Below are positions 12,901-23,699 of a DNA stretch of 64,000 bases, piece after piece. Positions within the stretch are counted from its first letter, which is position 1, and each line of letters starts with the position of its first letter. The notes under the pieces were generated by a model, which saw nothing but the letters and a program-made list of their open reading frames with translations, did no database searches and was not told the origin of the DNA. Source of the stretch: Nannobrachium achirus. Its lineage: Eukaryota > Chordata > Actinopteri > Myctophiformes > Myctophidae. The stretch spans positions 61,845,394-61,909,393 of the forward strand of contig OY997639.1 of the NCBI GenBank assembly GCA_963921795.1. Reading direction: 5' to 3'. Position numbers and translations under genes: made by a program.

Positions 12901-15900
12901 AAGTTCATCTTCATTTGCTTCCACCATACCCTCCTCCTCATCATCTGCAGCTGCTGCTTTTCTCCCCCTCAGAACTTTCCCCTTCCCTTGGGACATTTTG
13001 GAACTTTCTCCTTCCTCTAGGTCCCTCTTTCTTCCCTTTCCTCTGCCAGTCTTTTTAGCCTCAGCCTCTTCATTGACGTCAACTGCAGCCTCGACAGGCT
13101 TTCCCTTTCGTCCTTGACCTCTGCCCTCAACATTAGGTTCAAGCAAATCTTCTTTGGCACTTTCTTCCACCTGAGTTGTTTGGTCCTCCACAGCTGCAGC
13201 TGTGAGCTCAGTGTCTCTGGCTTCAGCTCGCCTTCGCCCTCTTGTGGTACCAGGCTGCTGGGAATCTGCCTTCTCCTCAATGGCTGATTGGGAAGCATCA
13301 TTAGATGCAGCCTCAACTTTCGGAATCTTCCTGCCCCTGGCTGGGGTTTTAGGAGCAGAGGCCTGTCCAATTTGACTACCTCCGACCACAACAGTCTCAG
13401 GATTTGGATCTGTCCTCCTGCCTCGTCCTCGACCTCGGCCTCTGCCCAGCGAACTTGCACTGGAGCCGGAGATTTCTGAGTTGCTCACGTCTGCCCTGTC
13501 TTTCTTGGCAGAGGACTCTCCGGTCACCGTCGCTCGCCTGCCGCTGGTTCTGTTCCCAGCGGTCGGCCGGCTAGACTTCATGGTCCCTCGACTCTGGCCT
13601 CTCTCCTGGCTATTGATGCTGGACAATGATGTCTCAGAGCTGACAGAGTTGGACGAGTTGGAGCGAGACCTGGTTCTGTGGGCCGGGCCACCTATGCTGG
13701 TTGAGTTGTTCAGCTCGGGTTCCAGTGCCTCTGCAGACATGGTGGTAGTTCTGGTTGCCCTTCGACCCCTTGCAGGAGTTTTGGGATTTACTTCCTGTTT
13801 CGCCTGGAGCACCCTGGCTTGTTCCTCTCGTCGTTTCTCCACCGCCTCTTTTTGTAAGCGTTCTTTTTCTTCTTTCTTTTCCCTCTCAAGTCTTTCTCGC
13901 TCTTCATTTTCCTTCTGTATCCGTTCTTTTTCTTCTCGTTCCATTCTCTCTTTCTCCTCTATTTCCAGTCTCTCCTTTTCTCTTTCCATTCGCTCCCGTT
14001 TCTCCCTCTCCTCTCTTTCTGCCATTTCTCTCACTATTCTTTCTTCCTCCTCTCTCCTTTCCCTCTCAAGTCGCTCTCTCTCTTGCTGTATCCGTTCCAT
14101 TTCTTCTTGTTCCTTTCTTTCCCTTTCTGAATTCTCCCGCTCCAGCTTCTCTTGTTCTTCCCTCTCTTTTCTTTCCCTCAACTCTCTTTCTTGCTTCTCT
14201 CTTTCCTTTTGTATCTTTTCTGATCTTTCTTTTTCCTCCCTCTCTTTTCTTTCCCTTTCTATTCTCTCTTCCTCCTCTCTTTCCAGCCTCTCCTTCTCTT
14301 CTCTTTCCACTCGCTCCCTTTTCTCCCTCTCCTCTCTTTCTGCCATCTCTCTTGCAAGTCTTTCTTCCTCCTGTCTTGTTCTTTCTTCTCTTTGCATCTT
14401 TTCCCTCTCTATCCTCTCCCTCTCATCTCGTTCCATTTGCAGTCTGCCTTGCACCTCTTTGTGTTCCTGTTGAAGTGCCTCTTCCTCTGCCCTCTTATCA
14501 CTCTGTTGCTTGGAGGCTTTCCTGCCTCTACCGCGTGTCACTAGCTCAACCTTCTCCTCTTCCTCACACTCTCCATCCCCTCCCTCAGCCTCCTCTTCAG
14601 GGACAGCCACCCTCCCTCTCCGTCCTCTACTGGTGGTCTGGCCCTTACCTCTCGTCTGTCTTCTTGAAGGCCCTGCAGGCTCCTCTTGGTCTTCTGCGGC
14701 CACTCCTCTGGCCGATCTCCCTCGCCTCCCTATGCTGCTGGGCCCGGCCTCAACCTCTCTACCTATCCCTCGACCCCGAGGACACCTTGCCATTTGTGCC
14801 TCGGCTTTGGGTTCATCTTCCTTTCCACCCTCTTCTATTGCCTCCTCTAGTGGGTTAATTGTCCAGGACCTGCCCCTCCTTTTAAGAGACAGAGGTTTGG
14901 TTACCTGTTCATCCGCTTGGACTCCATCATGAGCGGACACAATCTCGGTTTCAGCGGCAGAGACATCAGAACAAGCTACAAGCGGTGACTCCTGCGATTC
15001 AATGAGTCTCTGAGCCTTGGTTCTTCTCTTGCGTGTGACTGGAAGCGGCTCTTCTTCGTCATTTTCCTCAGATTCACTTGCAGACATTATGGGCTGAGTT
15101 TCAGCAGTGGATAGTGAAGAAAAAGTTGTGAGCTGCGACTCCTGAGATTCAACAAGTCGCTTAGCCTTGCCAGTTCTCTTACGCGTGACTGGAATCGGCT
15201 CATCTTCGTCACTTCCCTCAGTTTCACTTGCAGGCGCTATGGGCAAAGTTTCAGCAGTGTAGAGCAGTGTAGTTGCAAGCGGTGACTCCGACTGCGATTC
15301 AACAAGTCTCTGAGACTTGGCTGTTCTTTTACGTGAAGCTGGAAACAAGTCAGAAGTAGCCTCAGCAGGCTGAGTATCAGCAGCATTAGTGACAGGTTGT
15401 GCCACCTCCATGTCAACTGGAAGTGATTCATTTGAAGCCGTCATAGGCTGGGTTTCTGCAGAGGAGAGGTTGACACAGGTTGACACCTCCTGAAGAGAAG
15501 ATTTGACTTCTGCCACATCCTCCTCATCGGCACACATCAATTGGGTTTCAGCCATGGCGACAGCAGATGTGGAAGGGACAACCAATGGCTGAGTCTCAGC
15601 CGTAGCGAGTTCTGTCCTCGCATCACTGAATCCTTCATCATCCAATGGCTGAGTCTCAGCCGTGGCGAGGTCTGTCCTCGCGTCACTGAATCCTTCATCC
15701 TCCGTATCACTGTCGGACACTGGGATGTATGCCTGTGTTGCCTCCGTTGCAACATCTATCTGCTGGGTGGGCTCCTTCTCTTCACCTCCATAGACCTGTG
15801 TAGCCTCCATGGCTAAATCGTACTCCGTGTCTGCAGGAGGGACAGCTAAGTAGGCTTGAGTAGCTTCCAGATGCACATCCCCGACCAAGGAGACAAAGTT

Positions 15901-18900
15901 TTGGGTGGTCTCCATCGCCAGCTGACTACTGTCAGACAGCCCACTCTGAAAAGAGTCTCCTGCGGTGGTGGCTTGTTCCTGGTCCTCAGATAAAGGTTCC
16001 AGGGCAAAAGACTGGGTTTCGTCTAGGGTCAGATCTTCTTTGAGATTGGCCTGGCGGTCCCGGGTCTCCAGTATGAAGGACTGAGTCTCAGCCACAACAA
16101 CGTCATCCTCCTGGCTGTCTGAACAGGATGATGATGATGATACAGGTCTTGTCCTAGCTGGAAAAGGGCCTTGGAAAGATAGAAAAGACAAAATAACACA
16201 TTATTACAGTACACATAGTAGAGGCTCATTAACATGAACATTTAATGTGTTTCTTTTGCATTGTCTTACTTATGTGTCTTTATGTCTCAATGCTTAATGG
16301 TTCATATACTGTAACGTAAAGCACCGAATTGCCTTCTTGAATTGTGCTATACAATTAAACTTGCCTTGCTAACTGCTCCCATGTAATTTAGACGTGGGAC
16401 AGGCCAGGGCTCCCTTGAAAAATAGATCTTTCTACAGCAAGGGTTTTCAAAGTGGGTGACGGGGCACCCTGGGGTGCTGCGATGGCAGTCCAGGGGTGCC
16501 GCGAGATAATTTGATAATATTTGAAATTTATTTGGACATTTAAAAATATATAGTATCATTTTAAACAAAGTTATTTTCAGTCAGTTCTAACCAAATGGCT
16601 ATTATCTCGCTTTCATTGCAAAATAATCGCTAAAATATAAGGTGCTGGGAGTGAAAATTGGGAATATAATAATGTAGGGGTGCCTCGGATGAAAGAAATA
16701 TTTATAGGAGTGCCCCGAGCCAAAAAGGTTTGGGAACCCCTGTTCTACTACAGTATATAAATAAAGTTTAAGTGCTCACACCACAAATGAGGTAGGAAAA
16801 CGTGTCTGGAAATGTGAAGGATGGCAGCTAGTGGAAACACTGGCTCGAATCCGTTAATGTGTTATTCACTGAAATAGCACTCCTTTATGTCTGTAATCTT
16901 TAATTTATCTTGTGTTTATTCTATCCATTCTTTCTGAATTCACTGTTGCTCTGTGTTGTAGCGGCAATATTAATGTTGCCGCTACAACACAGAGTGTCTA
17001 CTATCCTCTACCGGAAACACAGTGACCATTACCACATGATGCTGATTGCTGACCCAATAATGTTAATTCACAGTGTTTACAAGTTAAATAATATTAAGGA
17101 ATTTACTGTGAATGCTTGACATTTCTGTGTATTGTTTTCATATAAATGTCTCTTGAACCAGAGACATTTCCACTGTCTGGTACAAAGGTACAAGTTAGAT
17201 GAGTGATACAGTAGTTAGTTTTATTACTCACGTTTGAATGGATCTGGAGAAGAATTGAGGAATGCCTGAGTCTCCATTTCCTCCACTCCTCCCTCTGCCA
17301 TCATAACAAAAATATATATATATTCATTATACGTTTCGATATATTGTGATGCATTCATTGTAAGGGGTGCAAGATTATGTCTCAACTAGAAAATGTGATT
17401 ATTAACTTTTATAAATAATATTACATGATTTGTGAACCACAATTAGGCAATTTGATCCCATTTTGCATGAATAATCTTGATGTTTAACATTCTCGTGACA
17501 GTAGTTACAATGACTGCTGTGAAAAAGGTCTATTACACTGAGTCTAATTATTGTGAGAGCAATGTTAAACATAACATTCCCAAGGCATTCAGGGTGTCAA
17601 GAGATCACTGAAACATTAAGTTCATGTAGGAAAAAGCTTGTCCAGTGCCTTTGTTGAAAGGTGCTATTTTACATTTAATTTTTTGCCTAGAAAGTGAGCT
17701 AAGGACACACAGAAGAGATAGGAATACAATAAACAAAATTAATTGAACAGCCCTTCAAAACACAATATGAGTGAATTACCTAAGAGCCCCTTTGGTGTAG
17801 AGAACTGCAGTGGAGGTATTCTGGAATTGCCTGAGAACTGGCCTTCACCAGCCAGTTCACCGCCTTCCTCCCCACTCTCCTGAATGTCAGTACTACTGAC
17901 CCGAGACAGGTCAGCATCTACGTCGGCTGCTGCACCAGCAGTTGATGAGGAGTCCGTCATAACTTTGGTCAACGATGATGGCGTGGCGCTTGCTTCGTTG
18001 GCGACAACTGGAGGGAGCAGAGGTGCGTCCTCCTCAAGATCTGTATCGCTATCAGATAAGATCTCCAGATCAACACCCGTGTCAACAACAGCCCCTGTGA
18101 GTTGGACGGTTTCAACAGGGACGGCGATTTCATCATCTGTGTCGCTGTCTAAACACAGGTTGCTAGACGGAGCGGCAGACATGGATTCAATTCCGCCAGA
18201 GTTTGAAAGGACCGTACGGCTCGCCTCTAGTTTAGAGCCAGCGTTCTTTGGCCCACTGTCAACACCTTGCACCTCCTCCTCGACATCTGTGTCACTGTCT
18301 GGATGGTAATCAATGGGCTGCCTCGAAGGGGCAGACACAGTGGCCGTGCTCTCGTGATGAGATATGGGTGAGCTTTTGGTGGCTGTCTCGGAAACAATTT
18401 CATCATCAGTGTCACTGTCCTCTGCAGTGAGGCCTGTGGGCTGAAGGGACGGAATACGTCTGGCGGGTTTGGCAACGTCATCGGAGGCGGGAACTGATAC
18501 GGCACCTGCATCTATAACCACATGGCTCTCGTTTTCCTCGTCGACATCCGTGTCGCTGTCCATGTGAAACTGGGACAGCTTCGCTGGGGGGTCGGCTGCT
18601 GGCGAACGGGAGGCCGGTTGAACCGCCCCGCACTCTGACATGTTCTTGTCCCCCTCCTCATCAGTATCACTGTCCATGTTAAAAGCAGGTTTGGCGACTG
18701 CATGGGCTGCCAGCTTAGACACAGGTGATCCATCTTCCTCGGGCAGGCTGGAATTGCTTGCCTTTTCTCCCAGCACCTGTCCACTCCGCTCAGGCTCCCT
18801 CCCTCCCAATAAGGATACTTTCCTTGGTTCCTCCTCCTCTTCACTGTCATCCACCATCACCTGTGAGCTTTTTCTCCGCAGCTGCTGTCGCCCTGCATCC

Positions 18901-21185
18901 ACGTCACTCTCCTCGCTGAAGCTGACATGCTTCTTAGGTCTTTTAATGGAGGACGGTGTGATGGGACTGCACAGTGGAGAAACAAGTTGTCAAGTTATGA
19001 GTAAAGAAGAGTGTTGATTAGGTACTGCAGGCTTACGGGTATGTCATAGTCTATATGCACATGATCTGTAAAGGCAGAAGCACTTGTAATTACATGTACT
19101 TACTGAGTATTAAATGTAACAACTACTTGTAGATTATGACACGTGAATTTCCCTCTGGGGATCAATCAAGGTTCATCTTAGCCTCGTAAATCAGCCTCTT
19201 CCGGAAATCAGGAGGAGGCCGTTTTACGAGGCTAGGTTTATCTTGTCTTAGCTTAATTAGAGCTGGGCTCATGTATCATCTATTGTTGAAATTATATAGT
19301 TCACGCAAAGGCTGGATGTATCTGCAAATAGAATCATTGTAGTGCTCTCAAGCCCCATAATGAACATCCAGAGAATGCCAGATAGAGATTACAGTTCTAG
19401 TCTTCCAGCTGATCTTCAATGTGATGAACATTAACTAGACATGACTTGTCCTATCAAGGATTAGGACAAGTCACATACTCAATACTTTTTTTTAAATCCT
19501 TCAACATCAAAAACACCCTTTTTCCGCCCTTATACAGATAAATCTCAGAAAATTAGAATATTGTGTAAAAAAGCATTGCAGATGCCATAGCACCCCAAAT
19601 CATAACTGACTTCTGAAACTTCCCACTGGACTTCAAGCAACACTTACTTCAGAAGGTTGCCATTTCTCTAATATAAATCCTTGTTTTGAGTGGTCTCGTG
19701 TAATATTGTAATATTTATAAAAATTGACTTTTGATATTTATGAGCTGTACGCCATAAAAAATAAATGTTTTAAAAGGTTTGGAATAATTCACTGGATGTG
19801 GAATGTATCTAGAATGTATCTAGTTTCAAGAAATATTATGAAAGTTTCAAGAATTTTTACTTTTACAAAATATTCAAATTTTCTGAGATTGATCTGTACT
19901 GTAGTTCTATGAAACAGATGTAATAATTTACCTCTCTGGGATGAGGTTGCTTCTAGGACTGGTCATGGAGTCAGATTCAGACACTGAGAGAAAAAGGGAG
20001 AAACGTATGAAAACATGTTGTCCACTAATGATATCCAAGAATCAACATTCTACTAGTACACATACAGTCTCTCTCACACACAGTATATTCCAAGTTTGTT
20101 AAGAAGTCTTAGTTTGTTCCCACAAGAAAACACAGTAGAGGACATTAGGACCTGCGGGTACAGTAAATATACTTAAGTTGCAGGTACATCACCTTACCCA
20201 TTATGCAGTAATAGCATAATAGGAGCAGCATATGTATAAATCTATGTGCCATTTCTGCATGATCATAGAGGGGAAAGAAAGAAAAAATAAAGTAGATAAA
20301 AGACCAAGCTACACAGACACAAAACAGACACCTGAATGCCTTATAAACTGTACATTACACAGTTTACCTACCAACAGTCTTTCCCCGCCAGCCTGGTCTC
20401 CCCTCTTGGTCTTCATCCGAGTCAGATTCTGGCACTAGGGTTTCTTGTAGCTGTGTTCGACTTTTGTCAGAGCAGAAGGCCTTGGACCTGGCAGGAGTCT
20501 TCCATGACTCTTCTTCATCTGACACCATCAACAATCTAGCTAATGCCTTTTTGTTTCCATTAACAGATTTCTCATTGTCTTTGCTTGTGCCAGCCTCGGA
20601 GTCTTGAGCCCTACTCGAGTCTCCACTGTCCACTGGATTTCTCTCATCCTGACTTTGCGTTTTGTCCACGGGGCAGCTGACATACTGGCATGGGATGTCT
20701 GCCACCAATAAACTGTCCCCCTCACTTAAGGCATAGCGAACATGAGGGGTCAGTTTGCGGCGGCCTATACGGGTCCCGTTCATGCTTCCCATGTCCCAAA
20801 CCAATGCCTCCTTGGTGCCACGGTAGACAGTAAGACAGATGGTTGTGTGTTGTTTGGATACTGAGTGGGCGAGGAGGGGCAAGTTGCAGGTGTTGGCATC
20901 ACGACCAAGCACATTTTCTCCCAAGTAGAGGGGTAACTCTAAGCGAGAAAAGAAAAATGACATGACAGTTTATCAGGCAACTGGCCAAGACAAGAGATTA
21001 TAAAATTGTAGGTGAACATCAACAGTAAAACAGATCAGATCTTTTCCACTCTCACCAGTCTCAGGAATATGTTTATTCTTCAACACTTGCAGTTTGGCCA
21101 AGGGTTCTCCCCTCTCGTTTTCCTCTTCTTCGTCTTCTTCATCTGACTCCAATACAGAGTCATCAATCATCTGAGTAGCATCCAT
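7120..21185 (-). CDS. mdc1: Mediator of DNA damage checkpoint protein 1 (MDC1)
   Basis: Coding exons in transcript order: 21,185-21,056; 20,938-20,372; 19,983-19,932; 18,966-17,780; 17,294-17,232; 16,169-12,670; 11,878-11,585; 10,861-10,751; 10,338-10,156; 9,644-9,519; 8,140-8,030; 7,320-7,120. All junctions are GT-AG and in phase; 6,525 bases give 2,174 residues. MDC1 is the nuclear scaffold that reads phosphorylated H2AX and recruits MRN and RNF8 at double-strand breaks. Visible: FHA domain about 44-130 (GRD, SKQH, NGTRIG); six SDTD acidic motifs about 349-560 (CK2 sites that bind NBS1); TQxF sites from about 653 (ATM sites read by RNF8); an Arg/Glu-rich coiled coil about 1,225-1,465; tandem BRCT from 1,968, with Thr1972 of FTG, Arg2007 and Lys2010 of RTVKF at the phosphoserine-pocket positions. 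The proline-rich PST repeats of mammals are not evident. Exon 7 is a duplication product. Confidence 0.95.
7428..7501. mobile_element. Hairpin element (family H), copy in last mdc1 intron
   Basis: Left arm 7,428-7,455 (AATAGCAGATCTACAAGCTC...) and right arm 7,475-7,500 are near-perfect reverse complements around a 19-base loop. Same family as the copies near 26.65, 33.3, 38.25, 47.7, 50.98 and 52.0 kb. Confidence 0.75.
8780..8860 (+). repeat. Retroelement 3'-end motif (CTGAGGAAG...CGAAACG)
   Basis: CTGAGGA (8,790-8,796), a five-base-pair stem GACCC/GGGTC (8,798-8,811) and GAAAC form a compact hairpin, followed by an A-rich tail near 8,850. The pattern recurs at 3' ends of vertebrate retroelements and resembles a hammerhead core. 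Family not identified. Confidence 0.4.
9443..9477. repeat. (CA)n microsatellite
   Basis: About 17 CA units in the intron between mdc1 coding exons 10 and 11. Confidence 0.9.
9891..9961. repeat. (CA)n microsatellite
   Basis: About 35 uninterrupted CA units in the intron between mdc1 coding exons 9 and 10. Likely polymorphic. Confidence 0.95.
10060..10082. repeat. (CTA)n trinucleotide repeat
   Basis: About seven ACT/CTA units in an mdc1 intron. Confidence 0.8.
10801..12907 (-). repeat. mdc1: Tandem duplication inside mdc1 that made coding exon 7
   Basis: Copy 1 spans about 10,801-11,817 and copy 2 about 11,821-12,907. Each runs from the 5' part of a VPETPN-type exon, through one intron, into the 3' part of the large exon. 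The introns match at length: for example TGTGCACACACAT near 11,037 and 12,192, then GAGGCAGAG near 11,152 and 12,312. The joint near 11,818-11,820 lies within coding exon 7, so that exon is a fusion of a copy of exon 8's start and a copy of exon 6's end. Both copies keep frame. Confidence 0.9.
16438..16742. mobile_element. hAT-like short element in mdc1 intron
   Basis: Left end CAAGGGTTTTCAAAG and right end, read inverted, CAGGGGTTCCCAAACC. Flanks TTCTACAG and TTCTACTA agree at six of eight positions, as expected for an old 8-bp duplication. No coding capacity. Confidence 0.7.
16949..16994. repeat. Perfect palindrome, 19-bp arms
   Basis: CTCTGTGTTGTAGCGGCAA at 16,949-16,967 pairs perfectly with 16,976-16,994 around an eight-base AT loop, in the intron between mdc1 coding exons 5 and 6. 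Confidence 0.85.
19179..19234. repeat. Short inverted repeat in mdc1 intron
   Basis: TTAGCCTCGTAAA pairs with TTTTACGAGGCTA, with further partial pairing (CCTCTTCC/GGAGGAGG) inside. The sequence just before (GAATTTCCCTCTGGGGATCA) looks like a fish LINE 3' tail. Confidence 0.65.
19535..19896. mobile_element. TA-flanked non-autonomous DNA transposon (MITE)
   Basis: Terminal inverted repeats of 28 bases (19,535-19,562 and 19,869-19,896; core AATCTCAGAAAATT) differ at only a few positions. TA dinucleotides flank both ends, as in Tc1/mariner insertions. No transposase frame. Lies between mdc1 coding exons 3 and 4. Confidence 0.8.
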
Positions 21186-21382
21186 CCTTCATACAGGACA
21201 AGGGCCACAAGACAGAAAGGTTGTGGTAAATAAAGATTCATCTTAAAAGTGATTGTTGTCTTTGAAAATAACTGGGCAAACAGCTATAGTAGCAATCCCA
21301 GCAAAAAATTAAATGTCTAGCCTTACAATTTTTCTCTAACCTTTTACAAACTGGTGGCCACTGGCCATTATAATTGATATAG

Positions 21383-21414
21383 TAGTGAGTGAGTGAGTGA
21401 GTGAGTGAGTGTGT
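21383..21414. repeat. (GTGA)n microsatellite
   Basis: About seven GTGA units in the first mdc1 intron. Confidence 0.85.
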
Positions 21415-21548
21415 GTCTGCCTGTCAAGATTTGATCTGATCATCATCTGATTCTGATCATCATCATGTTTACAATTTCACAAACGAACCAAGTGGCCTGA
21501 TATTTGTATAGCCTATACTGAACTAACATCATTGTGAGTTCTGGATAG

Positions 21549-21661
21549 GTTCACGTGTAGCTCCTTTCGGAACCACTCACTCCACGGCGATGCCGCTCCG
21601 AGATGGAGATGGAGCGGCATAGCCGTGGAGTGAGTGGTTCCGAAAGGAGCTAGTTCACGTG
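21549..21661. repeat. Hairpin with near-perfect 51-bp arms
   Basis: Left arm 21,549-21,599 and right arm 21,611-21,661 are near-perfect complements around an 11-base loop. Arms contain GTTCACGTG and CACTCACTCCACGG. MITE-like and apparently young, in the first mdc1 intron. Confidence 0.9.
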
Positions 21662-22079
21662 CGAATTATAGCCTAATAATGCAGGTTAGTTTCAGGGCAT
21701 ATATGTATCACATTTTCAGAGCAGAGCAGTAGTTGGTGTAAGGTTTTACTAGGTTGCTTTCTGAGTTTCTGGAGCAGACCACGGGACATTTTTATTTATA
21801 CGTTTTTTATATACACACCACACACTATATTTCTAGTTAAAATAACTTGAACCATAACATACACGCACAACCTACGGCTTTGTTTCGAAGGGAAAACGAT
21901 TCTGTCATGACAAAAATGCATGATTTTGCGCCTTTCCTCTAAATGGATACAACGTTTTCTATAAAGAAAAAATGATATAGGCTATTATGAAGTGTTTTCT
22001 TTAAAGACAAAAGAACGGAACTTATATTATATTACGTGTTATTAAGTGTTTGTTTACATGTTTGCAGGAGCTTACCTTG

Positions 22080-22260
22080 CAGAGAAAACTGCAACGAGGA
22101 GATAACTTCCGGTTAAAACTCACCCCGCCCACACTGGGCGACCTTCGTTTCACACATGATTTCATGATTGGTCAATATGAACGTCAGTCAACTTCAGGCA
22201 TGTAGTCATTGGATATTATAACGCCACTCCAAATGTAAATGTTTGTGATTGGACTAAGAA
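22080..22260 (-). promoter_or_regulatory. mdc1: mdc1 promoter with three CCAAT boxes
   Basis: Plus-strand ATTGG at 22,167-22,171, 22,208-22,212 and 22,248-22,252 gives three CCAAT boxes on the mdc1 strand, spaced about 40 bases apart, just upstream of the leader exon. No TATA box seen. Multiple CCAAT boxes are typical of NF-Y-driven cell-cycle genes; that use is inferred here. Confidence 0.6.
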
Positions 22261-22339
22261 GTAACACTAGATTATTGTCATTTTCGCGCGATCCTAAAGG
22301 GGGTGTGTTCTGACCAAGCATAGAGTCTGACTAGTTGTC

Positions 22340-23490
22340 TCCACCAGCCGCCGAAGGCTGAGGGAGAGTATGTTTTCCCCTCCGTCCGTGTGTCCGTCCG
22401 TCCGTGCGTGCGTCCGTCCGTCCGTGCGTGCGTGCGTCCGTCCTCGCAGTTTGTGAGCGCCAAATCTCAGTCGCCGTTGGCCCGGTCGCTGCCAAAGTGA
22501 GCACACACATTCCCTGGATGCCAATCTAGAACCTCTGCCCTAAATTTTTCAAATGGGCCTTTTCTAGCGCCAACTAGTGGCCGATGTTTGCTAAACACAT
22601 TTCTGTGCACTACTCTTACAGATTTTGTCCAAAAATCCTACAAATCGGTAGGCAGTATCTCGACAGTCATGTGATCGACACGGATCTGTCCGATTTTGCA
22701 TATTCCATCCTGATTGGCTAAGATTGGCTTCCAAAGTTTGTGGGATTGAGCCGTTTTGAACAAAATGCCTCAAATCACAAACGCAAAGTGCAATTATCAT
22801 GAAATCGCGCACACACGTTCCCACTAGGCCGAGGAAGAAATGCCACTTAATTTTTTTTTAATCAGCCTCATGGTGGCGCTATAACAGCCCGATTTGTGGT
22901 TTTACCTATAACTCCACCGATCAGTTTCAAACTTTGTAAGCACACTCCCTAGAGGCTAAGGATAAACCTTTGCCCTGCATTTTTCACATCAGCCTTTTAT
23001 AGCGCCACCTTTGGGCCGACTTATGTAAAACACATTTTTGGATATTACTCCTTGAGATTTTATCCAAAAATCATGCAAATCGGTACACAGTATCTCTATA
23101 GTCATGTGATCAAGTCCGATCCGTCTGATATTTCACATTCCATCCTGATTGGCTAATATTAGCTTCCAAAGTTTGCAGGATTGCTCCGTTTTTGAACAAA
23201 ATGCCTCAAATCATCAACGCAGCTTGCGATTACCGTGACATTTGCCACACATATTCCCACTAAGTCAAGGAACAAATGCTACCTTTTTAACATTGTCCTG
23301 TTATAGCGCCACCAGCAGGTAGACTTTAGCAAAACACATTTTTGGAACACAATGCTTGAAATCATGCATGCAGCGTTCGATTGCCATGAAAGATCTATAA
23401 GGTGAAGAACATATGCCACCCTTTTTACATTGGCCTATTATACAGTAGCACCACCAGGACGCACGGCCTGGTGGAGACCTGTGCTCGTTT
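22340..23490. repeat. Interspersed repeat with internal ~450-bp tandem units
   Basis: Starts with GCCGCCGAAGGCTGAGG, holds a CGTC/CGTG microsatellite (22,380-22,445), then imperfect units at about 22,540-22,985, 22,985-23,300 and a shorter third. Each unit contains TAGCGCCA, ATCCTGATTGGCTAA and AACAAAATGCCTCAAATCA. Teleost-wide dispersed repeat by appearance; no coding capacity seen. Confidence 0.75.
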
Positions 23491-23607
23491 GTTCTGTTTA
23501 CCTACTAGAAACAGTCTTTCACAGGCATACATGCAGGCCAGATGGTAAGTAGGCCTGCAGCAGTCTGCCGTTAGTGCCGTACGTGTTATAACAGTAACAA
23601 TAACTGT

Positions 23608-23638
23608 GTCAATAATAATAATAATAATAATAATAATA
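23608..23638. repeat. (AAT)n trinucleotide repeat
   Basis: About ten AAT units. Confidence 0.9.
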
Positions 23639-23699
23639 GTTTCAATTTAACACTATACCATTACATAACATAGGAACAGGACCATGTAAAATGTGTTGT

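Larger units (their letters stand above)
21186..22135 (-). other. mdc1: mdc1 5' UTR: leader exon and first intron
   Basis: On the minus strand a non-coding leader ends at 22,076 (CTGCAAG, then GTAAGC). An acceptor (GTATGAAG) lies one base before the mdc1 ATG exon. The transcription start is not defined by sequence; about 22,100-22,135 is likely. The intron carries a GAGT repeat and a perfect hairpin. Confidence 0.6.

Noticed and set aside
13481..14858. Long plus-strand open frames opposite the large mdc1 exon
   Set aside because: They are Ser/Leu/Pro-rich shadows of the Arg/Glu coiled-coil codons on the minus strand, which has a complete, phase-consistent gene.
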